A program made the position numbers and the translations under genes. Positions 1 to 5,228 of a stretch of 6,522 nt of DNA are shown one piece after another. Position 1 is the stretch's first letter. The number at the start of each line of letters is the position of its first letter. The notes beneath the pieces were generated by a model. It had not been told where the DNA came from. It worked only from the letters and a program-made list of their open reading frames with translations, and did no database searches. The stretch lies in assembly GCA_002049885.1 (NCBI GenBank), contig MVCS01000081.1, positions 1-6,522 of the forward strand, given 5' to 3'. This DNA is from Planctomycetales bacterium 4484_123. Lineage in GTDB: Bacteria; Planctomycetota; Phycisphaerae; SM23-33.

Positions 1-468
1 GTCGAGCTGACGGCGGAGCAGCGAGCACTGGCCGAGGAGGTCCTGGCCGACGAGGCAGCCCTGGCCGGTGCCCTGGAGGTCGCTCCCCCGCCTGGCGTGC
101 TGCACCGGGTGCAGGCCGGGCTGGTTCGGGGCCCGGTGCGCCGGCCGCTGCGGCGCCGGTACTTGGCCGTCCTGTCCGCCGCGGCCGCGGTCGTCGCGAC
201 GGTGCTCGCCCTGTGGCTGGTCGGGCGCAGCAGCATGGGGCCGGCAACGCCGGAGTACGTCGAGCAGTTCCTCGAGCCCCCGGCTGCGGCGTTGGATGCG
301 CGGGTGGATGCCCTTGCGGAGGAGCTGGCCGACGCCCAGGTTCGCTTGGCCTTGGGTGACGAGTGGCCGGTTGAGACAGCGGTGGCCGCCCTGGCGGAGG
401 AGCTGGGCGAGCTGATTGCTGACGAGGGCGCCGCGGGGACCTGGGAGTTGTGGGAGGAGTCCTTGTGA
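1..468 (+). CDS. Single-pass membrane protein, anti-sigma-factor-like (5' truncated)
   Basis: The frame is open from the first base to a TGA at 466-468, giving 155 visible residues; the true start lies upstream. The visible N-terminal part (LTAEQRALAEEVLADEAALAGAL, spoken here only as an acidic, Ala/Leu-rich helix) resembles the segment that follows the zinc-finger in many anti-sigma or zf-HC2-type proteins. A basic stretch (RRPLRRR) is followed by a hydrophobic segment at about visible residues 54-74, which should be a transmembrane helix with the N-terminus inside. The remaining ~80 residues are acidic, Ala/Leu/Glu-rich and probably helical outside the membrane. The stop overlaps the next gene by GTGA, so the two are likely translationally coupled. 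The anti-sigma role is inferred from architecture and context only: the N-terminal region that would carry a His/Cys zinc motif is missing. It could equally be another small bitopic membrane protein. Confidence 0.6.
   Translation, partial: VELTAEQRALAEEVLADEAALAGALEVAPPPGVLHRVQAGLVRGPVRRPLRRRYLAVLSAAAAVVATVLALWLVGRSSMGPATPEYVEQFLEPPAAALDARVDALAEELADAQVRLALGDEWPVETAVAALAEELGELIADEGAAGTWELWEESL
452..459 (+). promoter_or_regulatory. Ribosome binding site setting the 465 GTG start
   Basis: GGGAGGAG lies inside the end of the upstream gene, five bases before the GTG at 465. It favours this GTG over the in-frame GTG at 450, which the site itself overlaps. The resulting GTGA start/stop overlap is typical of translational coupling. 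Confidence 0.7.
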
Positions 469-1697
469 GTGCGCTGCGCGGACAACCTGGGCAGGCGGGT
501 CGCTTGGCCCTGGCCGGGGCGTGCCTGCTGGTTGCCGCGCTGTCCTGGTCGCTGGCGGGGACGCCCCGTGGGCCGGGGACGTCGGTCGGGCCTGTCTCAG
601 CCGGCGCGGAGAGCCGGGCAGCGGCCAGCCGGTCGGGCCCGCGCCATGGGAGGTCCAGCCGCTGGGGGCTCACGGAGGCCCAGAGGGCCGAACTGGTGGC
701 CTTCGCCAAGGAGCACATGCCCGAGCAGCACCAGCGGCTGGTCAAGCTGCTCGAGGACGACCCGAGGCGGGCTGGCTGGCTGCTGTGGCGCCTGTACCGG
801 TTGTACGTCGGCGTGCGGCGCTATCCTCCGGAGGTCCGTCGGGCGGCCATCGCCCGCCATCAGGTGCGCGTGGCCATCTACCGAGCCGTACGCGAGCTCC
901 GGCAGGCACGGACGGCGGAGCAGAGGCAGGCCGTCAAGGCCAGGCTGGCTGACCTGTTGGGCCAGGAGTTCGACCACGAACAGGTCGTGCGGGACTACGA
1001 GGTCAAGCGCCTGGCCGAGCAGGTGGCCGACCTCGCGGCCGAGATAAAGCGCCGCCGGACCGACCGGGCAGGCGTGATTGAGGAGAGGCTCAGGCGGCTG
1101 CTTGCAGCCCGGCCGGGAGCCAAGAGCAGGCCGGTTGCATCGCGGCCGAGCCACCCGACCAGCCGTCCTGCGACGGGCTGGCCGCGACACGCAAGGCGGT
1201 CGCGGCTGTGGCGGAAGCTCAGCCCGGAACAGGCGGGCGAGGTGCTCGAGTATGCTCGCCAGCATCTGCCGGAGCTGCACAAGAGGCTGGTCAAGCTCCG
1301 GCGGCGCGACCCCGGGCGGGTAATGGTAACGCTGGAGCATCTGCACGGGCTCGTCCGCCGGCTTCGCTCCATGCCGGCGGAGGTCCGTGATGCCGCCATC
1401 GTCAGCCGGAGGCTCAACGTCTCTATCTTCTCGGTGGCCCGCCGGGCCCGCGAGGCCAAGGACCCGGCCGAGCGTAAGAGACGCACCGCCGAACTGCGGG
1501 AATTGCTCGCCAGGCAATTGCAGGCCGACCAGGTGGTGAAGGAATACCGGGCCAAACGGCTCGGCAGACAGTTGGCGGACCTCAAGGCCGGGATGGAGGC
1601 CCGGCGGCGGGAGCGGGCGAAGATAATCGCCGAACGCCTGGAGCGCCTGTCGCGCCCCCAGGCCGTCGCGCCGGCCCGGCCCGGTGCCCGTCGGTAG
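465..1697 (+). CDS. Membrane-anchored or secreted protein with two tandem LTxxQ-like helical domains
   Basis: The protein has 410 residues from the GTG at 465, which has a strong Shine-Dalgarno site and a 4-base overlap with the upstream stop. Residues ~14-32 form a hydrophobic segment, either a signal peptide or an N-terminal anchor, followed by a Gly/Pro/Arg/Ser-rich linker. Residues 68-213 and 251-396 are two copies of one domain. They align without a gap over 146 residues at about 40% identity (counted by eye). Each copy opens with an LTxxQ-like motif (L69-T-E-A-Q73; L252-S-P-E-Q256), followed by a shared RLVKL and DP core, a PxEVR turn, and a long basic coiled-coil-like C-terminal helix. 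A Ser/Pro/Arg-rich linker (~218-247) separates them. The LTxxQ signature and all-helical charge pattern recall periplasmic Spy/CpxP/ZraP proteins (family knowledge), so chaperone-like or stress-sensing partnership with the upstream membrane protein is possible. I cannot assign a function; the whole protein is very Arg-rich. Confidence 0.75.
   Translation: MSALRGQPGQAGRLALAGACLLVAALSWSLAGTPRGPGTSVGPVSAGAESRAAASRSGPRHGRSSRWGLTEAQRAELVAFAKEHMPEQHQRLVKLLEDDPRRAGWLLWRLYRLYVGVRRYPPEVRRAAIARHQVRVAIYRAVRELRQARTAEQRQAVKARLADLLGQEFDHEQVVRDYEVKRLAEQVADLAAEIKRRRTDRAGVIEERLRRLLAARPGAKSRPVASRPSHPTSRPATGWPRHARRSRLWRKLSPEQAGEVLEYARQHLPELHKRLVKLRRRDPGRVMVTLEHLHGLVRRLRSMPAEVRDAAIVSRRLNVSIFSVARRAREAKDPAERKRRTAELRELLARQLQADQVVKEYRAKRLGRQLADLKAGMEARRRERAKIIAERLERLSRPQAVAPARPGARR
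666..1103 (+). repeat. Coding repeat copy 1 (domain duplication)
   Basis: First of two copies of a 146-residue domain. It pairs without gaps with 1215-1652, an offset of 549 bases (183 codons). Similarity is clear in the protein and still visible in DNA at places such as GAGGTCCGT and GGCTGGTCAAGCT. Confidence 0.85.
1215..1652 (+). repeat. Coding repeat copy 2 (domain duplication)
   Basis: Second copy of the 146-residue domain. It shares with copy 1 the RLVKL, DPxR, PxEVR, AAI, QVV, KRL, ADL and ERL positions. The divergence to about 40% identity shows the duplication is old rather than an assembly artefact. Confidence 0.85.
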
Positions 1698-1706
1698 GGG
1701 GTTGGC

Positions 1707-1736
1707 GTCGCCGCGCATGGGGGAACCCAAGGCGAC
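1707..1736. terminator. Stem-loop between convergent genes, possible bidirectional terminator
   Basis: GTCGCC (1707-1712) pairs with GGCGAC (1731-1736). Inside it TGGG (1718-1721) pairs with CCCA (1726-1729) around a GGAA loop. The hairpin sits between the stops of two convergent genes, where a terminator is expected. There is no T-tract on either side, so it is not a canonical intrinsic terminator. The rest of the 81-base gap shows only a short GC-rich palindrome near 1763-1775. Confidence 0.35.
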
Positions 1737-1778
1737 CTTCCACATCGAGACTTCTGCGAGCCTGCCGCCGGCGGGCGT

Positions 1779-3422
1779 TCAGATGTATCCCAGCCCCTTG
1801 AGGCGCTCCTCGACTGCCCGCCGCTCTTCCTCGCTGAGTTCGGCCTCTGGCGCCGGCGTGGCCGAGGGCGGTGCCGTGCGTCCGGGTACCTGCACGTCGT
1901 CGGTGAGGATCTCCTCCAGCACCCTGCCGTCGAAGTCTTCGGGAATCTCGCAGCCCAGCAGCGCCAGCACGGTGGCGGGGACATCGGCGATCTGCGCGTT
2001 GCGGGTCTCGGCCCTGCGGATGTGCGGCCCCATGGCCAGGAAGAGTCCCTCCCGGCGGTGGCCGCCCACGTGAAAGAGCTTCGTCCGCGTGGGCTGAGGC
2101 AACGGGTAGAAGATATCGTCGCCGCGGGCCTCGTTGATGAGGCGCGTGTCGTAGAGCATCTCCCGCTGTTCCATGATCAGGTCGGGCAGGTTCTCCAGTG
2201 CCGGGCCGGACCAGACCTCCTCGCGCCGATGCACCTTGGCGGCGACGGGCTTGCCCGTCTCGGGGTCCACCACCGCCTCCACGGCGGCGATGACCTCGTC
2301 GCGGACTGTCTCGTATTCGGCCCCGGGGGCGACGGTGCCCTGGGGCTGGCGGCCCTTGAGGTTCACGAAGATCCCGGCCGAGTCGCCGGAGGGATAGGCC
2401 CTGGTGCGGGTAAAGTCGATGCCGGACAGCGCCACCACCGACGCCGCCCGGCGGGTCAGGCCCTTCAGGTGCGCCTTGATCCAGCTCTTGAGGCCCATGG
2501 GGGCGACCTTGGCGAACCTCTCGATTGCGCCCTTGAGCATGGAGGGCCGGGACTCGACCAGCAGGCCCGCCCGGGCCAGCACCTTGCGCAGGTTGATTCC
2601 CTTCAGCAGCGGCCCGGCGCCGTGGTCGGAGAGGATGAGGACGTCGGTCTGGTCGCCGGCCTCAGCCGCCAGGGCGCCGACGGCCTCATCGAGGGCCTCG
2701 TACACGAGCCGGATCGCCTGCCCGTATCGCGCCTCGGGCCCCTGGAGGTCCTGCCCCGCCGTCGCCGCGGCGTGGTAGTTCCAGAAGTAGTGACAGATGC
2801 GGTCGGAGGCGGTGAAGGCCACCACGAACAGCGGCGGGCGGTGCTTGCGGTACAGGCCCAGCGCCGCCTGCTTGCGGGCCTCGATGACCTTCAGTGTCGT
2901 TTCCAGGAAGACGGCCTTGATGTCGCGCACGCCGTCGGCGGTGACGTTCACGTCCACCGCGTAGTCGGGGCTGGCTTCCATCAGGTCGTCGAAGACCTCC
3001 GGCGGGCTGGCCATCTGCCGGTTGACCCCTGGGCTCAGCAGCCCTGTGATGATGAATCCGTTGAACGGCCGGGGGGGATAGGTGACGGGCACGTTGAGTA
3101 TCCCGCCGCGGACGCCCTGCTCGCCGGCGATCTGCCAGAACTGCCTGCCCCGCACCACCGAGGAGCTGACGAAGCTAGCCTGGTAGCTGTGGGCGGAGAC
3201 CTGGCAGAAATCGACGATGCCGGTCTTGCCCGGGTTGAGACCGGTGGCGAAGGTGCTCCAGGCGGCTGGCGAGATGGCCGGCAGAGTTGACAGCAACGTG
3301 CCGTGCGCCCCGCGCCGGAGAAAGCGGGCCAGGTTCGGCAGGCGTCCCTGGTCCGACCAAGGCCGGACCAGCTCCAGCGTGGCTGAGTCCAGCCCGATGA
3401 CCATCACGCTTCGCTGGGCCAT
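1779..3422 (-). CDS. Alkaline-phosphatase-superfamily protein (type I phosphodiesterase/nucleotide pyrophosphatase-like)
   Basis: The protein has 547 residues, starting at the ATG at 3422-3420 with GGAGGA four bases upstream. It hydrolyses a phosphate mono- or diester; the substrate is unknown. The two-zinc centre of the superfamily can be traced: D12 in VIGLDSA, nucleophile position S51 in the PAISPAAWSTFATG segment (aligned by its distance to the TG of the NPP nucleophile motif), D207 and H211 in ASDRICHYFW, D266-H267 in ILSDHGAG, and H455 in GGHRREG. The NPGKxG motif has T67 where relatives I know usually have His. The C-terminus holds a PATVLALLG / PEDFDGRVL segment, then a Pro/Ala linker and a short charged helix ending in GLGYI. 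No signal peptide or membrane segment is visible, so it is probably cytosolic. It is transcribed divergently from mcsA and convergently with the upstream pair, so it stands alone. Superfamily assignment is firm; specific activity is not. Confidence 0.88.
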   Translation of the reverse strand: MAQRSVMVIGLDSATLELVRPWSDQGRLPNLARFLRRGAHGTLLSTLPAISPAAWSTFATGLNPGKTGIVDFCQVSAHSYQASFVSSSVVRGRQFWQIAGEQGVRGGILNVPVTYPPRPFNGFIITGLLSPGVNRQMASPPEVFDDLMEASPDYAVDVNVTADGVRDIKAVFLETTLKVIEARKQAALGLYRKHRPPLFVVAFTASDRICHYFWNYHAAATAGQDLQGPEARYGQAIRLVYEALDEAVGALAAEAGDQTDVLILSDHGAGPLLKGINLRKVLARAGLLVESRPSMLKGAIERFAKVAPMGLKSWIKAHLKGLTRRAASVVALSGIDFTRTRAYPSGDSAGIFVNLKGRQPQGTVAPGAEYETVRDEVIAAVEAVVDPETGKPVAAKVHRREEVWSGPALENLPDLIMEQREMLYDTRLINEARGDDIFYPLPQPTRTKLFHVGGHRREGLFLAMGPHIRRAETRNAQIADVPATVLALLGCEIPEDFDGRVLEEILTDDVQVPGRTAPPSATPAPEAELSEEERRAVEERLKGLGYI

Positions 3423-3426
3423 GTGT

Positions 3427-3432
3427 TCCTCC
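3427..3432 (-). promoter_or_regulatory. Ribosome binding site of the phosphodiesterase-like gene
   Basis: On the minus strand GGAGGA lies four bases before the ATG at 3422. It supports this start, which also gives the expected position for the first metal-binding Asp (D12). Confidence 0.7.
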
Positions 3433-3461
3433 GCCCCCCGCCCGGTGGACGTTCCGGCGGC

Positions 3462-3491
3462 ACTATATCACAAAAGCAGCGCGACTGAGAA
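3462..3491 (-). promoter_or_regulatory. Putative sigma-70-like promoter for the phosphodiesterase-like gene
   Basis: On the minus strand the -10 candidate is TATAGT (3467-3462, five of six consensus bases). The -35 candidate is TTCTCA (3491-3486, four of six), with an 18-base spacer. Transcription would start near 3455 and give a leader of about 33 bases. This AT-rich island stands out in a very GC-rich region. The -35 is weak, so the assignment rests mainly on the -10. Confidence 0.5.
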
Positions 3492-3524
3492 CCCGCATCG
3501 CCCCGACCCTGCGCCGGATCGGCC

Positions 3525-3554
3525 TTGACGAATCGGCCGGCGCGCCAATAGCAT
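3525..3554 (+). promoter_or_regulatory. Putative sigma-70-like promoter for mcsA-mcsB
   Basis: TTGACG (3525-3530) matches five of six -35 bases. TAGCAT (3549-3554) matches four of six -10 bases after an 18-base spacer. Transcription would start near 3561, about 44 bases before the mcsA ATG. The -10 falls in the loop of an inverted repeat (3537-3569), which could make it a regulated site. Confidence 0.45.
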
Positions 3555-3569
3555 GAAGTTGGCGGCCGG
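3537..3569 (+). promoter_or_regulatory. Imperfect inverted repeat over the mcsA promoter, possible operator
   Basis: CCGGCGCGCCAA (3537-3548) pairs with TTGGCGGCCGG (3559-3569). This gives 11 base pairs with one bulged G at 3542 and a 10-base spacer that contains the proposed -10. The position suggests an operator for an unidentified regulator, or GC-rich structure by chance. It does not look like the HrcA CIRCE element, whose half-site TTAGCACTC is absent. Confidence 0.4.
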
Positions 3570-3604
3570 TTACTCCCTGGAGTCCCTCTGCCCGGGGTGT
3601 CAGT

Positions 3605-4087
3605 ATGAACTGCGACAAGTGCGGCAAGAAGGCCACGATCCACCTCACGGAGATCGTGGACGGCCAGAAGATCGAGAGGCACCTCTGCGAGGACTGCGCC
3701 GCGGCGGAGGGGCTGACCGTCAAGGCACAATTTCCCCTGGGCAAGCTGCTGGAGGGCCTGCTGGTTCAGTCCCTGGCCGAGCACGAGCTGGGCGAGCTGC
3801 GCTGCGAGGTCTGCGGGATGACCTTCCTGGAGTTCCGCAAGCAGCGGCTCCTGGGCTGTCCGAACGATTACCAGGTCTTCGAGCAGGTCCTCGTGCCGCT
3901 GCTGGAGCGGGCACACGCCGGCGGCTCGTATCACACGGGAAAGATCCCGCTCGACGCCGCTGAGGCAGAGCAGCGCCAGAACGAGCTGTTGCGGCTTCGC
4001 GGAATGCTGAAGGAGGCGGTGGCCCGAGAGGACTACGAACGCGCCGCCGAGCTGCGCGACCGCATCAAAGAGCTGGAGGGATCGTGA
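3605..4087 (+). CDS. mcsA: Protein-arginine kinase activator McsA (zinc-finger, UVR domain)
   Basis: This 160-residue protein is predicted to activate the arginine kinase McsB in the cytoplasm. An N-terminal treble of cysteine pairs is visible: C3xxC6 and C28xxC31 form one zinc site, and C67xxC70 with C85 and D88 form the second. The RCEVCGMTFLEFRKQ and HAGGSYHTGKIP segments are characteristic of McsA. A C-terminal UVR (UvrB/UvrC) motif lies at about 126-158, including the EDYERAAELRDRIKELE helix pair. The length is a little below the ~185 residues of the Bacillus subtilis protein. In Firmicutes McsA the last zinc ligand is Cys; here the position is Asp (CPND). The ATG at 3605 puts C3xxC6 at the expected distance from the N-terminus; the upstream GGGGTG is only a modest Shine-Dalgarno site. 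It overlaps mcsB by four bases, which strongly supports the paired function. Confidence 0.9.
   Translation: MNCDKCGKKATIHLTEIVDGQKIERHLCEDCAAAEGLTVKAQFPLGKLLEGLLVQSLAEHELGELRCEVCGMTFLEFRKQRLLGCPNDYQVFEQVLVPLLERAHAGGSYHTGKIPLDAAEAEQRQNELLRLRGMLKEAVAREDYERAAELRDRIKELEGS
4075..4080 (+). promoter_or_regulatory. Ribosome binding site of mcsB
   Basis: GGAGGG lies within the last codons of mcsA, three bases before the GTG at 4084. The spacing is short, but together with the GTGA overlap it supports coupled translation from 4084 rather than the in-frame ATG at 4141. Confidence 0.5.
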
Positions 4088-5151
4088 ACCTCGCCGACCT
4101 CATACGCCGCCCGCCCCAATGGCGTCGAAGCGGGGGCCCCATGAGCGACGTCGTGTTCTCCTCGCGCGTACGTCTGGCGCGCAACCTGGCGGGCATGCCG
4201 TTTCTGACTCGCTGCACCGAGACCCAGCTAAGCGAGGTCGCCGGCCTGCTGCGGGGCGCCCTGATGAGGCTCTCGATGGGCGGCGAGACCCTGTACGTGG
4301 ACCTGGCGGCCACGGACGCTGTTGACCGCCAGCTGCTGGTCGAGCGGCACCTCATCTCCAAGCAGCTGGCGGAAACCGACATACCCCGGGGAGTCGCCAT
4401 TGCCGGCGACGAGACCGTGGCCGTTATGGTCAACGAGGAGGACCACCTGCGCGTGCAGGTACTGCGCGGCGGCCTGCGGCTCGATGCCTGCTATGGCGAG
4501 ATCCGCAGGCTCGATGAAATGCTGGAGGGGCAGTTGAGCTTCGCCTTCTCCAGCCGGTTCGGCTACCTGACCGCCTGCCCCACCAACGTCGGCACCGGCC
4601 TGCGGGTCTCGGTCATGATGCACCTGCCGGCCCTGAGGCTCACGGGCAAGCTGGAAACCGCTCTGCGGGCCGCCAGGGACATGCACCTAGCCGTGCGCGG
4701 CCTCTACGGCGAGGGCACCGAGGCCCTGGGTGATATGTTCCAGTTGTCGAACCAGGTGACCCTGGGCAGGAGCGAGGAGCAGATCGTCGCCGACTTCCGC
4801 GATGAGGTCGTGCCCGTCTTCATCGACTATGAGCGTCAGGCCCGCAAGGCCCTGCTGGAGCATCGCCGGATGGCCTTGCATGACAAGGTGCATCGCGCCC
4901 TGGCGGTGCTGCGCTCGGCCAGGTTGATATCCTCGGAGGAAGCGCTGCAACTGTTGAGTTACGTGCGCCTCGGGCTGAGCCTGGAGATACTCGACGGGCT
5001 GGGCGTGGAGGACATAAACGAGCTGGGCCTGGTGGTGCAGCCGGCGCACCTCCAGAAGCTCTACGACAAACGCATGTCCTCCGCCGAGCGGGCAGAGGCC
5101 CGGGCGGCCCTGCTGCGCCAGCGGCTTGGCGGTCAGGGGGCTGTCGATTGA
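4084..5151 (+). CDS. mcsB: Protein-arginine kinase McsB
   Basis: This 355-residue guanidino-kinase-fold enzyme should transfer phosphate from ATP to arginine side chains, a mark that in Bacillus targets proteins to ClpC/ClpP (family knowledge). Visible signatures are SSRVRLARN (26-34, nucleotide-binding arginines), NEEDHLR (117-123, with the catalytic acidic residues), YLTACPTNVGTGLR (161-174, with the conserved active-site C165), and GLYGEGTEALGDMFQLSNQ (207-224). All core residues I can recall are present, so it looks active. The allosteric pArg-pocket motif RDxxRA near the C-terminus appears as RAEARA (336-341), with Ala in place of Asp. The GTG start leaves 25 residues before SSR, close to the B. 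subtilis protein, whereas the ATG at 4141 would remove most of that helix. It shares a 4-base overlap with mcsA. No ctsR or clpC gene is next to the pair, unlike in Firmicutes, so its regulator and protease partner must be encoded elsewhere. Confidence 0.93.
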   Translation: MNLADLIRRPPQWRRSGGPMSDVVFSSRVRLARNLAGMPFLTRCTETQLSEVAGLLRGALMRLSMGGETLYVDLAATDAVDRQLLVERHLISKQLAETDIPRGVAIAGDETVAVMVNEEDHLRVQVLRGGLRLDACYGEIRRLDEMLEGQLSFAFSSRFGYLTACPTNVGTGLRVSVMMHLPALRLTGKLETALRAARDMHLAVRGLYGEGTEALGDMFQLSNQVTLGRSEEQIVADFRDEVVPVFIDYERQARKALLEHRRMALHDKVHRALAVLRSARLISSEEALQLLSYVRLGLSLEILDGLGVEDINELGLVVQPAHLQKLYDKRMSSAERAEARAALLRQRLGGQGAVD

Positions 5152-5180
5152 GACCGACAGCCGTCCCGCCCCCAGGCGGG
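5139..5180 (+). terminator. Two tandem stem-loops at the mcsB end, possible terminator or attenuator
   Basis: GGCTGTCG (5139-5146) pairs perfectly with CGACAGCC (5155-5162) around an 8-base loop that contains the mcsB stop. Two bases later CCCGCC (5165-5170) pairs with GGCGGG (5175-5180) around CCCA. Neither is followed by a T-run, so this is not a classical intrinsic terminator. Tandem hairpins directly after a coding region still suggest transcript-end or mRNA-stability structure. Confidence 0.45.
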
Positions 5181-5215
5181 CCCTGGACGTCCCGACTAGC
5201 CGGCCGTTGTGCACT

Positions 5216-5220
5216 GGAGG
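5216..5220 (+). promoter_or_regulatory. Ribosome binding site setting the 5229 GTG start
   Basis: GGAGG ends eight bases before the GTG at 5229 and fourteen before the ATG at 5235, so the GTG is preferred. The site is the left half of a perfect 10-base palindrome, GGAGGCCTCC (5216-5225). Confidence 0.5.
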
Positions 5221-5228
5221 CCTCCGCT

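Noticed and set aside
519..533. Possible lipoprotein lipobox (AGAC) in the duplicated-domain protein
   Set aside because: The residue at -3 is not the usual Leu and the hydrophobic segment continues well past the Cys, so an ordinary signal peptide or anchor fits better.
1666..1690. GC-rich run at the end of the duplicated-domain gene as a hairpin terminator
   Set aside because: The pairing is degenerate GC-rich matching within coding sequence, with no defined loop or T-run.
597..1745. Long open minus-strand frame (about 380 codons) opposite the duplicated-domain gene
   Set aside because: The plus-strand protein shows an internal duplication conserved at residue level, which only the true coding frame would keep. 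The antisense translation is low-complexity.
2022..3290. Long open plus-strand frame (about 420 codons) opposite the phosphodiesterase-like gene
   Set aside because: The minus-strand gene has clear family motifs and a ribosome binding site. The opposite frame is a by-product of high third-position GC and has no recognisable domain.
3423..3604. HrcA CIRCE element or CtsR operator upstream of mcsA
   Set aside because: I could not find the TTAGCACTC/GAGTGCTAA half-sites or the CtsR direct heptad repeat pattern.
4141..5151. Shorter McsB starting at the ATG at 4141
   Set aside because: It would leave only six residues before SSRVRLARN, whereas the Bacillus protein has about 28. The GTG at 4084 has a ribosome binding site and a coupled overlap.
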